64,000 nt of DNA from Cladopsammia gracilis (taxonomy: Eukaryota; Cnidaria; Anthozoa; Scleractinia; Dendrophylliidae). The position numbers and the translations under genes were made by a program. Of this stretch, positions 1-9,152 are shown piece after piece (the first letter of the stretch is position 1; every line of letters begins with the position of its first letter). Under the pieces are notes generated by a model, which saw nothing but the letters and a program-made list of their open reading frames with translations, searched no databases and was not told the origin of the DNA. Location of the stretch: NCBI GenBank assembly GCA_022457155.1, contig JAJGOT010001142.1:1-64000 (forward strand), in the 5' to 3' direction.

Positions 1-254
1 TTATCCACGCGACGTCGAATTGCACTCATATCTCAGTTGTATGTTGTTTCCGAATGCCCTCTTTAAAGGGTTAACTCATTTAAAGGTTGAAAACAGTTCG
101 AATTATTTACGAATCAGGCCCACTTAGATAACATTTGAATATAATAGTTTCTCCCCAGCGATTCATCTTTGATATTGTTTAACTAAAAGCCATGGACACC
201 ATGTGATATTACGAGGACTAACTTTTCAAAAACAGGGTATATTTCTACACACTA
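1..254. other. no feature recognised
   Basis: AT-rich sequence with no convincing ORF or repeat. It is probably flanking or degraded Penelope sequence. Confidence 0.4.
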
Positions 255-680
255 TATCTCTTAGATCAATTCGGTGACCCCAATTTTTTTTTGCATTTCT
301 GACATCAGTAACTCATTATCAGACCGTAGCATAAGTTTGAAAAAAATCTGTCTTGTAGAAGATTTTCGCGCGAACGTCCTTAAGTTGAATGTTGCATTTT
401 TGACGTCAAGAAAAGGAATAGAAGAGGTAGAGCGACCACTGGTGAATTTAATAGTTGGATGGATATTGTTAAGATAGAATAGGAAGTCGTGAAGTTTTTG
501 TTCGTCCAATGTCCATATCATGAAAATGTCATCAAAATATTTCCACCTGATGTATGGCTTGTGTGGAGATCCTTTTTGTAATGCTTTTCTCTCGAGATCA
601 CCCATAAAGAGGTTCGCATACGCTGGTGCCATTTTCGTTCTAGTTCTACTAGTCGAAATATTGGCCATTAAACCTGCCAT
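255..680 (-). pseudogene. Penelope-like element reverse transcriptase fragment
   Basis: A 139-residue minus-strand reading frame with the C-terminal half of an RT palm. It has a TKMAPAYANLFM segment, then KYFDDIFMIW, which is the catalytic YxDD-type box, then NNIHPTIKFT and IPFLDV. This order is typical of Penelope-like retroelements of aquatic animals. The fingers domain upstream and the linker/endonuclease downstream are missing. After the FLDV block the reading stops resembling the family, which suggests a frameshift. It lies opposite in orientation to the larger Penelope relic beginning about 320 bp away and has a different active-site box (FDD, not IDD), so the two are separate lineages. 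Family assignment is from motifs only. Confidence 0.65.
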
Positions 681-851
681 TAATTTCCGTTGTACCAGCC
701 TTGCATTTTAAACGTTTACCTACACTTTGGGTGACGTCTAGTACTCGCATCCCTTTATAAAGGAGATACGGAAAGTAAAAAGGTACCACTATTTATCGTA
801 GTGTTGAGTGGTCCTCTGCATTTAAACGTTTTATACATTTTATTTTTCTCC

Positions 852-936
852 TGTGCCCGCCTCGAATAGTCCTTGCCAATTGCGGGCACAAGCTTTGTAA
901 ACTTATACTTAATTTGAAATAAAACTTGTTGTTGTT
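852..936 (+). repeat. LINE-type 3' tail: hairpin plus (GTT)n
   Basis: A 9 bp perfect stem (TGTGCCCGC at 852-860, GCGGGCACA at 882-890) is followed by an A/T-rich spacer and a short (GTT)n tail ending near 936. A diverged relative with a 6 bp stem and the same CCTCGAATAG loop start lies at 61381-61469. This looks like the 3' recognition hairpin of a LINE or a SINE derived from one. No coding remnant was found upstream. Confidence 0.5.
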
Positions 937-1002
937 AAAAAAACGTTCTCCACGACACCTATAATTTGATCATTTGACGTTGTTGAAGAAGACAAACATG
1001 TC

Positions 1003-2372
1003 ATGGCACACTTGAAAGAACTACAAGAAAAGTACGTACTAGTGCCTGCGGACAAAGCTGGCAATAACATCATTTTTGTTTGCAAGTATTACTACATACA
1101 TACCCTGATGGAAGAACTTGGCATTAACTCCGGCAGTACTATTAATTCTACATATGAAAAACAAGATGTTACAGCTGATGAGATTATACGGACCCACACC
1201 ACGACCTTAGAAAATGCATTCCACATCACCTTGCAACAGAAGGAGAAAAATTTGCCCAAAATATATTGGATACCAAAACTTCAAAAGACACCATACAAAG
1301 CACGTTTTATTGCAGGTTCAAGTTCCTGCACTACTACTAAGATCTCTAAATTGAAAACTGAGTGCCTTAAACTGGTCAAGAGTCACTGTACTTCATACTG
1401 CAATACTATTTTAGAACGAACAGGAGTTAATTGCATGTGGGTCATCAACAATTCGTTGGATGTTATTCACACATTGCAGGACCAACAAAACTTGTGCTTA
1501 ATCATGTGAGTACTTGGGACTTTTCCACTCTTTATACTAGCCTTCCACACGCCAAACTTAAACATCAACTCCATGATCTACTTGAAAGGGTTTTTAACAC
1601 CAGAGGAAAAAATTTCATAGCAACCAATAATTTCCACACATTCTGGGCTAATGATAGGAAATCTACGAAGTACACTTACTTCTCCTGTAGGGAACTGTGC
1701 CTCGCTATTGACTTTCTTATCGACAATATCTACGTCCGCTTCGGAAACACAGTTTTTCGGCAAATTATTGGCAAACCTATGGGCACTAATAGCGCACCTT
1801 TGTTGGCTGATCTGTTCCTCCACACCTTCGATTATGACTTCATGCTAAGAACAATGAAGGAAGATATGACCAAAGTTGTCCAATTTAACAACACCACTCG
1901 TTATATCGACGATTTATTGAGCGTTAACAATGAAAATTTTGGAAATTACATCAGCGACATTTATCCGTCGGACCCGGAACTAAAGAACACTACCTTAACA
2001 TCAAATGAGGTGTGTTATCTGGACACGAGAATCAAGAATGGTGACAGCAACACACCTTTCCATCTCAGTGTCTACGACAAGAGGGATGACTTCTCATTTC
2101 GGATTGTCAATTTCCCTCATATGGACAGCAACATTCCAGCCAATCCGGCTTATGGTGTTTATATATCTCAATTGGCAAGATATGCTAGAATTTGCACATC
2201 GAAGTTGGATTTTATGCATAGACTTCGCCGACTTTCATCACGTCTCCTTCACCAAGGGTTCAAATCTTCACTCCTTTGTAAATCATTTACTAAATTCTTC
2301 AAACGCCACAGTGCTATCATTGAGAAATATGGCACTACACTACGAGAAATTAAACTAGCAATCCAGAATTGA
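1003..2372 (+). pseudogene. Penelope-like element reverse transcriptase, frameshifted
   Basis: Two overlapping frames (1003-1509 and 1431-2372) form one RT of about 450 residues broken by a frameshift near 1490-1505. The first part carries VLVPADKAGNN and the KIYWIPKLQKTPYKARFIAG fingers block. The second has STWDFSTLYTSLPH, GKPMGTNSAPLLADLF, the catalytic YIDDLL and VCYLDTRI. It ends at a stop in 2370-2372 without a GIY-YIG endonuclease, so it belongs to an endonuclease-lacking lineage or has lost that domain. A related copy of the palm lies at 19749-20177. Family known, broken copy seen, activity excluded by inference. Confidence 0.75.
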
Positions 2373-2851
2373 GAAACACCGCCGTATCCTTTGTTATTTT
2401 AGATCCTTTATATTATTCTAGCGCCCCTATTTAATTTCTATATTGCTTCTATTCAGGTTAATGCAGGTGCGCGCGCGCGCAATTTTCCTTGAGTCGTGCG
2501 CGTGCTTAGCTTATTTAGTTGACGTGTGTGCTTAGTTCGTTATTTAACGTACTACATTTATTTTGCGTTGTTTTCCTTACTGATATGTCTTGTCAGTAAG
2601 TGTGCTCACACTGTGGGTGGCTCCTCCTAAAATGTTGTGCAATTGGTATAGGATTTAATGGAGCCGAAACCAATTGTGGAATTGCACGCATTTTGGACAT
2701 CCTACTGATGAACAGTTACGAAATTCAGATATATTTAGTAGCCACATTTATTTGCGGTCTGTCCCCTTTGAATTGTTTTGCAGAACGGCAAAGAAATATA
2801 CCAAAATGAAAAACGCACGTGCAGATACATTGTTTTCGCTCATTTATAAAC
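2373..2851 (+). other. 3' flank of Penelope element, non-coding
   Basis: Contains a (CG)n run near 2469-2480 and, at about 2685-2765, a stretch that recurs beside the related Penelope fragment at 20118-20210, so it is part of the Penelope element and not host DNA. A CTGATGA followed eight bases later by GAAA lies near 2705-2722 and weakly recalls a hammerhead ribozyme core. Confidence 0.45.
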
Positions 2852-3325
2852 CTATAGAGCGTTTTCACATGACGTCATAAAAATTAAAAAATCTAAAGTA
2901 TACAGGGAGTCTAAAGTATACAGGGAGTCTAACTTCGTTAAATTATATTTTTGAAAGACCTCTTTTTCTTCCTCAGAAATACCTTTATAGATATCAAAAT
3001 CAACGCGGAATGGCGATTTTGTTGAGCTGTAGGCGGCTGCTCCCTTTTCCCCTTCAGCATCCTGTATTTGGGCCAGCTCTCCAATGCCTTGAACCAAAGA
3101 AAGTTGATTTTGCCGGAGTTGTTCAATCACTGCATCTTGTTTCGCATCTGTCTTCGTCTGTTGCGCAAGCAAGGGTTCTCTCAATGTTTTGAAATAATCA
3201 CTCATAACGATATCACGCCCCTGTTCTCGGTCTTTCAGCTCATTCTTTACATCTGTGACGGCTTTCGTAATCTCATAGCCAGTTTTTTCAATGTTAATGT
3301 ACTTTCTCACTCTTTCAAGATCCAT
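2852..3325 (-). CDS. Polinton coiled-coil structural-type protein, possibly altered C-terminus
   Basis: A 157-residue protein starting MDLERVRKYIN, rich in charged helical segments (residues 1-90), consistent with a coiled coil. It is transcribed divergently from the packaging ATPase with 37 bp between the two ATGs, a pairing I remember from other cnidarian Polintons. Function is unknown; a virion or scaffold role is only inference from position. The C-terminus carries SLYTLD twice, caused by an 18 bp tandem duplication at about 2892-2930, and the last residues probably derive from sequence beyond the element break, so the natural C-terminus may be lost. Confidence 0.5.
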   Translation of the reverse strand: MDLERVRKYINIEKTGYEITKAVTDVKNELKDREQGRDIVMSDYFKTLREPLLAQQTKTDAKQDAVIEQLRQNQLSLVQGIGELAQIQDAEGEKGAAAYSSTKSPFRVDFDIYKGISEEEKEVFQKYNLTKLDSLYTLDSLYTLDFLIFMTSCENAL

Positions 3326-3362
3326 TTTAAGTGCCTCGATATCATTTATCTTACCACTTAAA
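3326..3362. promoter_or_regulatory. divergent promoter with mirrored start motif
   Basis: The 37 bp between two divergent ATGs are bordered by an inverted repeat: each gene begins with CACTTAAAATG. So the motif directly abuts both start codons. Other Polinton 1 genes start with related strings (TTTAAAATG at 4003 and at 8585 minus, ATTAAAAATG at 8616). The layout recalls the TAAATG late promoters of poxviruses. Confidence 0.5.
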
Positions 3363-4001
3363 ATGAAGATTCCAAATTATGATCGACACATAAATAATCG
3401 AACTGCGAACAGAAAGTACTGTGATTTCCTTGATGAGGATTTCAGAATGCTCATTGCGGGCCAAACTCGCTGCGGAAAAACCAACACGCTTATGCACATC
3501 TTACGAAAACCTCTCATCTTCTTCGACAAAATTTATTTCTACTCTCCCAATCAACATCAGGACAAAATCGTTGACCTCCAGAAGCTTATGGAAGGTGTCA
3601 GTCAAAAAGTTGGGTATCCAGTTCTCGAACTTCTGGGGCCAGATGACATCATGAATACCTCAGATTATCCAAGCAACAATCGGAAAGTCGTCGTGTTTGA
3701 TGACCTCATGAGCTCATCCGAACGCATTCAAAAACAAATTGCAAATCACTGGACAGATGGAAGGCACCATGGAATCAGTCCGATTTATCTTTCCCAATCC
3801 TATTACGATGTACCGCAAAAGTTACGTTTGAATTGTTCTCATATGCTGCTATATCCACCAGCCACCAAAACACACCTTGATCTCATCGCAAAGGAGAATT
3901 TGATTGACCCACAGCTTTTCAGCAGATTGGGACCGTTCGAATTCCTTTTCCTGGATAAAGAAAAGAAAAGCGTTACTAAAAACTTTGACGAACCTGTTTA
4001 A
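3363..4001 (+). CDS. A32-type (FtsK/HerA) DNA packaging ATPase
   Basis: About 212 residues from the ATG at 3363; this start is preferred over upstream in-frame codons because it carries the shared CACTTAAAATG motif. Walker A is AGQTRCGKTN (around residue 35), Walker B is VVVFDDL (around residue 110), followed by SQSYYDVP. This is the ATPase that pumps viral DNA into capsids in Polintons, virophages and nucleocytoplasmic large DNA viruses. No internal stop is present, unlike most neighbours. Next gene starts 1 bp after its stop codon. Confidence 0.85.
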   Translation: MKIPNYDRHINNRTANRKYCDFLDEDFRMLIAGQTRCGKTNTLMHILRKPLIFFDKIYFYSPNQHQDKIVDLQKLMEGVSQKVGYPVLELLGPDDIMNTSDYPSNNRKVVVFDDLMSSSERIQKQIANHWTDGRHHGISPIYLSQSYYDVPQKLRLNCSHMLLYPPATKTHLDLIAKENLIDPQLFSRLGPFEFLFLDKEKKSVTKNFDEPV

Positions 4002-4002
4002 A

Positions 4003-4977
4003 ATGGGAATATTTAACAATCATTCACGCCATAGGCAACCAGTCACCATTGTACAAGGTGGTTCAATCACTGGTGATTTGTACATGAATGCCAATAAAAT
4101 CACCAACGTCACATCCCCAGTTGATCAATCAGATGTTACAACCAAAAGTTAGGTTGACAAGGTTGTCGCAGAGTCCGGGCTGCTTTCTATTCTGTCAGCA
4201 GCAACATCAACCTATGTGGACGTTTTCATCAAAGAAAATGCAGAATGTTTCTATTCAATTGAGCGAGGGAATGAAGTCCGTCTTGAAAAAGGGACAAGAA
4301 AGATAAAGAAAATTTCAGATCAAACTCTTTCCGAATTGGATACTGAACAAAACAGCTCAATTGAAAGGCCACTGCTTTCCACAGGAAATAATGTAAAAAG
4401 GTTCTTCATGGAGTTTGATGGGCAAGATAACAAACTCATTTCGGCAATCAACTTGAACCCCCAAGGAGGTGCTGCTGACATTGTGAACATCTTTATTCTT
4501 TTTCGACTGAACTCATTCAACGGGCCGCATGTTTATCGAAATGGTTTGTTTGGACACGACAATGGAGGATGGGATAAGTTTGTAGCTTTCCAACAAAATG
4601 GAAACTTGGTCATCTCTGGAGTTGATGGAGTGTATTTCATTGAAGTGAGCAATTACTCACCCAAAGCGGATCTTTCCCAGTTGAACAAATGGCATTGCTT
4701 AAGCATTCACTGGGTCGTTGGTAACGCATCGTTACCCATTTCAAGCTGCTGGGTGAATGGACAGAAACTTGCATCATTCACCGCTTCAACTTCTCCAGGG
4801 GCCAACACCATGGTTTTTGGGGATATCAATCCAACGACTACTGTACCACTTCATGGGGATGTACAACTGTTTATTCTGTTCAAAGGAACAGAATTTTCTC
4901 ATACTCTAATCAAAGCGCATCATAAGATGATTTGTGAGAGATATGGAGTGGCGCATGAAGAAATAACATTTCCCTAG
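4003..4977 (+). pseudogene. fibre-like protein with phage-tail-fibre repeat and lectin-like head
   Basis: A 325-codon frame broken by one TAG at 4150-4152; both sides are in the same frame. Residues 1-50 contain GGSITGDLYMNANKITNV followed by a DVTTK unit, the repeat seen in trimeric tail-fibre proteins. The C-terminal 170 residues look like a concanavalin/laminin-G type jelly roll (NKWHCLSIHW, CWVNGQKL, GDVQLFILF). The stop falls inside the repeat. It begins MGIFNN like the next gene, 3' of the ATPase. A host-attachment fibre is a reasonable inference; no adhesive function can be shown from sequence. Confidence 0.6.
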
Positions 4978-4982
4978 GAAAA

Positions 4983-6615
4983 ATGGGGATATTCAACAAT
5001 GTTGGAAGATTTAATAAAGTTGATCTAGCCACATATCTCAAGCAGCTTAAAGGCTACGTTCAACGTGGCTTGAAATTGGACCCGAACAATAACTATGATA
5101 TAGAGAATAAAAAACTGGTCAATGTGGCTGAAGGTACCAAAGATTCGGATGCAGTCACAAAACATCAAGTTGATCAGTTGCGGGCAGATTCACTTCAGGT
5201 TGATGGTTCCTCGCATATGACTGGGGATCTTGATCTCAGGGGACAAAAACTTATCAACCCCGGGGAAATAACAATGAATCGCAAACTGATCACAAATCTG
5301 GACACTGATGAAGACAACGATTTGTCAGCGGTGAATATGATCACATTGAAAAAATTCCACCCTGATACTCCGGCTCACTCATGAAGTCACGAAGGATATT
5401 GATTTGAAGCATCTGTTCAATGCGATCAATTCAAAACAACAATCATTTGATTTTTATCGCACTCATTATGATCATCTTCCATGTTACGAAGATATCCGGA
5501 GAATATTTCTCAGCCGAAAAGAAGAATTTCCGATGGAAACGCAATTGAACATGAATCATCACTCCATCACAAACCTCAAAGACCCACAGTTCGGAGGAGA
5601 AGCTGCAACGAAGAGTTATGTTGACACGACCACGAGTGTCATTTCAACGAAGCTTCCCTTGACAGGAGGCACCATGACTGGGTCCAAGATCACAAATGTA
5701 GCCTATCCGGAAGCAAACGGTGACGCAGTTCCTAAACTGCTCTTGGATGCGCGGATCGCCAAGATGACAACTGATTTGAAAAAGTTAGTGAACGAGTCAC
5801 ATATCACTTCAACTTCCCACCCAAAGGATGAATTTCGTTATCTCATGGAAGATGTGGATGAATCCAGTTCTGAGCATGATATGACAGTGACGGCAATCAG
5901 TGATTTTTCAAGTTCGCCGCATCTTTTCAATAAGAAGGCTTATGATTTGCAAATAACAAAAGGTGACAGTAATCTATTCTCCGGGAGACTTGGTTTCAAT
6001 ATGTACAAATTACCAGAGGGAGAGTACACGATTTGTATCGAGTTTTTCCCCGCGTCAATGGATGGTGTTAGTGTCAATGTCGTGAGCACAAGTCTGAATA
6101 TCAATCAACAATCAACAAAGAAGTTTTCTAGTTATGCCAGATCCATCATCCACATGCATAAATGGAGGATTTCCCCACCTGAATATATCTATCTGGATCT
6201 GAAATGGCAAGGAACCCCTGAATCAGCTGAAAAAGGAGATGCAAATCTGATCATATATGGTGTTGCTGGCTCACAGTCGGATGTTCCAAGTGCAGTCTTT
6301 GACGCGCCTTTTGTTTTCGAAGCAGGGAAGATGGTTATGGAGACTGACTTGGATATGAATGGGACAAAGTTGCTTTGCTCCCATTCAACATCAATCATTA
6401 TTGGGGAATATGATGCCAGCAAAAACCCTAATAAATTTTTTTTCTCAACTAATCGTTCCTCGGCATATTATTTTGGGGTAGACTACACAATCAAAAAGAT
6501 AGTTTTGCAAGTAAAATCGAGTGACCCAAAAAGAGAATTGAATCATTCAAAAACATCTGTGAAAGTTTCTGCAGGGGACGAAATCTCACAAGTTAATGGT
6601 GTACGGATTGGTTAG
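4983..6615 (+). pseudogene. second fibre-like protein with MTGDL/ITNL repeats, frameshifted
   Basis: Two frames (4983-5384 and the frame running into 5404-6615) meet near 5365-5380, where a one-base shift breaks the gene; together about 540 residues. It starts MGIFNN like its upstream neighbour. At least three repeat units are seen: GSSHMTGDLDLRGQKLINP, LNMNHHSITNLKDP with AATKSYVD, and GGTMTGSKITNVAYP. Such units form triple beta-helical shafts in phage fibres. The C-terminal 250 residues show no domain I recognise. It is probably a partner or paralogue of the lectin-headed fibre. Confidence 0.55.
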
Positions 6616-6865
6616 ACAAATAATATATCTTATACTTTCAATTTCTTTGTGAGTGAACAACAGAATTTACATATTAGTTTTAAAGCAAATGCCATTCTAG
6701 CAGCAAGCATTGTGATGTTGATTGAAATTTGATCGAAGTGCATTTCTTCCGGCAATGGAAGCGGTTGATGGATCTGGAAAAAATATGATTTATCGTTTGA
6801 ATGATGCTGTGAAATAAGTTTTTCATTTTCAAAAAAAAATTCAAAATTTTGTATCCATCTAGAAA
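6616..6865. other. intergenic AT-rich spacer
   Basis: No conserved ORF seen. It ends with AT-rich sequence immediately before the ATG of the next gene. Confidence 0.4.
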
Positions 6866-7494
6866 ATGGAGAAGAGAATCAAAATAGAAGCTGGTGAGCC
6901 AGCCGAAATCACTCACGGTTGCATCATTCCCCTGACGGATTGCAAGGTGAGATTCAACAACATGAAATTCCGAATCTGGGATAAGGTCTTCAAAAAAGAA
7001 ACCACTTTCGCTTTGAGAATGAATTTGGTGGACTCGTAAACGGGAAAGAATGAAGTTGAGTTTGTGAGATATTTAGAAACCGAATTCAACAAGTTGGCAA
7101 TGAAATGCCAACCTAAAATCGAGTCCCTGAATAAGAAATGTGCGAGGTATTCTGAGGGAGATTTCAAACTGATCCGGAAGGATGATGAGAAAGCCGAACT
7201 CTGGGGAAAACTGTATTCGAAGAATGATAAAATCTCCACCCAGTTCTGGAAAGAAACAACCAAATCGAATGAAAAGAAAGGGAAACGAGACCTGGACCCA
7301 ATGAAACACCTGGATGACACTTAAATAGGAGATGTGTTCATGGTCTTCAAGCAAATATTTCTCGGCAAACACAAAGCCATCACATGCATTGCCCAAGAGG
7401 TTCTTGTGAGAAAAATCGAAGTGAAAGAGTCCCTGTTTGATGACTTGGAAGAGGATAATTCTGAAGTGGAAATGAGCGATGATGAAGACTGGTA
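6866..7494 (+). pseudogene. Polinton small protein A with two in-frame stops
   Basis: One frame from ATG 6866 to TAA 7494 (209 codons) interrupted by TAA at about 7037-7039 and 7322-7324, each one substitution away from sense. The product would be basic in the middle and acidic at the end (EDNSEVEMSDDEDW). It shares the block DFKLIRKD...ELWGKLY with the next gene and a weaker form with the minus-strand gene at 8123-8585, so the three look like duplicates. No known family recognised. An acidic tail is common in single-stranded DNA-binding proteins, but that is only a suggestion. Confidence 0.5.
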
Positions 7495-7592
7495 ATTTCT
7501 TTTCCAATGGAAAGGAAACTGTTCAAGCAATTAGATGAGCGATTTTACCTAACCGTCATTATTTTTTAATATTTTCATAAAAAAAGAATCAA

Positions 7593-8099
7593 ATGAATCC
7601 TGAAGCAATTCAAAGCAAAGAACTGGAAATGAAGAATGTGCAAGGGAACCTGTTCGTGAAAATCCCTCTCCATATGAATGGAAAAGCCGTTCTTGTGACC
7701 ATTTCAAAATGTGTCTTCAAGATCTGGAAAAGTCACTTCGGATTTTCATTGGGCATCAACCTGGACCAATCACCACCAGAAGTCAAGAAAAAGTTCAAGG
7801 CCATTGAAACTAAACTGAGAAAACTGGCAGTGATGAGCCAACAACGAATCGCGAGGATGAGTGGGAATCGTCTTGGGGACTTTTCCGCGACTGATTTTAA
7901 GTTGATTAAAACTGACCGAAGTGAAATGGAAAAAGTTTGGGGTAAGTTGGAGATGGATAAGCTACCATTTGGGGGATGTAAAGCACATGAACATATTGGG
8001 GAAAGATTGACGGGTAAAGTAATCCTTCAAATCAAATGGATCTTTTGCGGTGATCGTGAAGCTATCAGTTGCGTTATCCACCGAGTGACAGTTAATTGA
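7593..8099 (+). CDS. Polinton small protein B, paralogue of protein A
   Basis: 168 residues, open throughout. The N-terminal VKIPLHMNGKAVLVTISKCVFKIW and central DFKLIKTDRSEMEKVWGKLE match the layout of the preceding gene, and the end (GKVILQIKWIFCGDREAISC) parallels the region after the second stop of that gene. It lacks the acidic tail. Function unknown. Start chosen at the first ATG after an A-rich run. Confidence 0.5.
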   Translation: MNPEAIQSKELEMKNVQGNLFVKIPLHMNGKAVLVTISKCVFKIWKSHFGFSLGINLDQSPPEVKKKFKAIETKLRKLAVMSQQRIARMSGNRLGDFSATDFKLIKTDRSEMEKVWGKLEMDKLPFGGCKAHEHIGERLTGKVILQIKWIFCGDREAISCVIHRVTVN

Positions 8100-8122
8100 T
8101 TTCTATTTCAATGAAATGGAAA

Positions 8123-8585
8123 TCACTCCTTTATCTCCGTTTTTCGGATAAATGTAGGGAACTTCTTTCCCCGTTTTCCCATTTCATAAAGACGAGCCCA
8201 GATTTCAGCTTCTCTTTCCTCATCAATAGCTTTTTCAAGTGCAGGTGACTTCCATGTGATTTGATGCAATTCATGATTGTTGTCCAGAAAAAATTTTCCA
8301 CCTTGCTTAAGAAGGCGATTGTAAAAAAATAGACCGCCGCAGGCCAAATCGCTCAAAGATCTCATCTTCGGTTGAGAAATCTTCCCCATCAATCTGAATG
8401 AATGGTCCATCGATTTCTTTTCGGATGAAGATGATTTTCTTGTCAGATCTTCTCCGGAAATAATCTCGGTCGGACTTCAGAATTCTTAAAATCGTAAGTC
8501 CAGGGATTCCTGTTTGTTCAGTGGCATGTCTGAAAGTGAAAAAGAATTTCTTTTCACCTCCTTCTTCTTGGATCGAAAACTTCAT
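8123..8585 (-). pseudogene. Polinton small protein C, frameshifted, minus strand
   Basis: Starts at 8585 (MKFSIQEEGGEKKFFFTF) right behind a TTTAAAATG motif and shifts frame near 8310-8340; the second half (GGKFFLDNNHELHQITW...EAEIWARLYEMGKRGKKF) reaches the stop at 8123. The EIWARLY block resembles the WGKLY block of proteins A and B, suggesting a third, inverted copy of the family. Function unknown. Its start lies only 30 bp from the start of the plus-strand gene at 8616. Confidence 0.45.
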
Positions 8586-8615
8586 TTTAAATGATTTTTT
8601 TCTTTTTGATTAAAA

Positions 8616-9146
8616 ATGAAAACGCTTCGAGAATTAAGAAGATGGGCTCAGGAAGAGGGAATCCGTGGAGCCAGTCAGATGTCGAAAGAGGAATTGGAAG
8701 AAGAATGGCAAGAATCACAACCGGAAGGACCTAAGCGTAAAGGCTTTGCCCAGTCTCCACTTCGTTCGCGTCGTTCACTTCCTTCTGCAGCCTGGAAAAA
8801 TACCCGGCGCAATCCATTGAATCTTAAAGGGCCAAAAATTCGTGTTCCCGTGTTGGTGCCAGAAAGACGAAAGTTTCCTACCAGAGAAAAGCCAGCAGTC
8901 ATTGAAGAACAAAAAGAAACAATTTCCGATTGGTTGAATTGGTTGGAAACAGCTGAAATGCCGACAAGGCAGGTGGATCCCGAAAGAGAAGAATTTAAAA
9001 GACGATTGAGGGGAATGAGAGAAGTGATCAGGGCGTCCGCATTTAGAGGATTTGCAAGAGATATTGTAATACCAGGGCGACCGGGAGAACTTCCCAGAAA
9101 ATTCCTTAAAAGGATAAGGCCTCAGGTAGGAGCACTTATTCGTTAA
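8616..9146 (+). CDS. basic protein next to polymerase; candidate terminal protein
   Basis: 176 residues, no stops. Residues 1-32 (LRELRRWAQEEGIRGASQMSKEELEE) resemble a Rho-N/SAP-type helical DNA-binding fold; the rest is Arg/Lys/Pro-rich (RKGFAQSPLRSRRSLP). It ends 6 bp before the polymerase ATG, so the two are likely coexpressed. Protein-primed polymerases need a terminal protein whose gene usually lies beside or inside the polymerase gene. That makes this a candidate, but it has no tyrosine, so priming would have to use Ser or Thr. A core or DNA-condensing protein is an equally good alternative. Confidence 0.4.
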   Translation: MKTLRELRRWAQEEGIRGASQMSKEELEEEWQESQPEGPKRKGFAQSPLRSRRSLPSAAWKNTRRNPLNLKGPKIRVPVLVPERRKFPTREKPAVIEEQKETISDWLNWLETAEMPTRQVDPEREEFKRRLRGMREVIRASAFRGFARDIVIPGRPGELPRKFLKRIRPQVGALIR

Positions 9147-9152
9147 CACACG

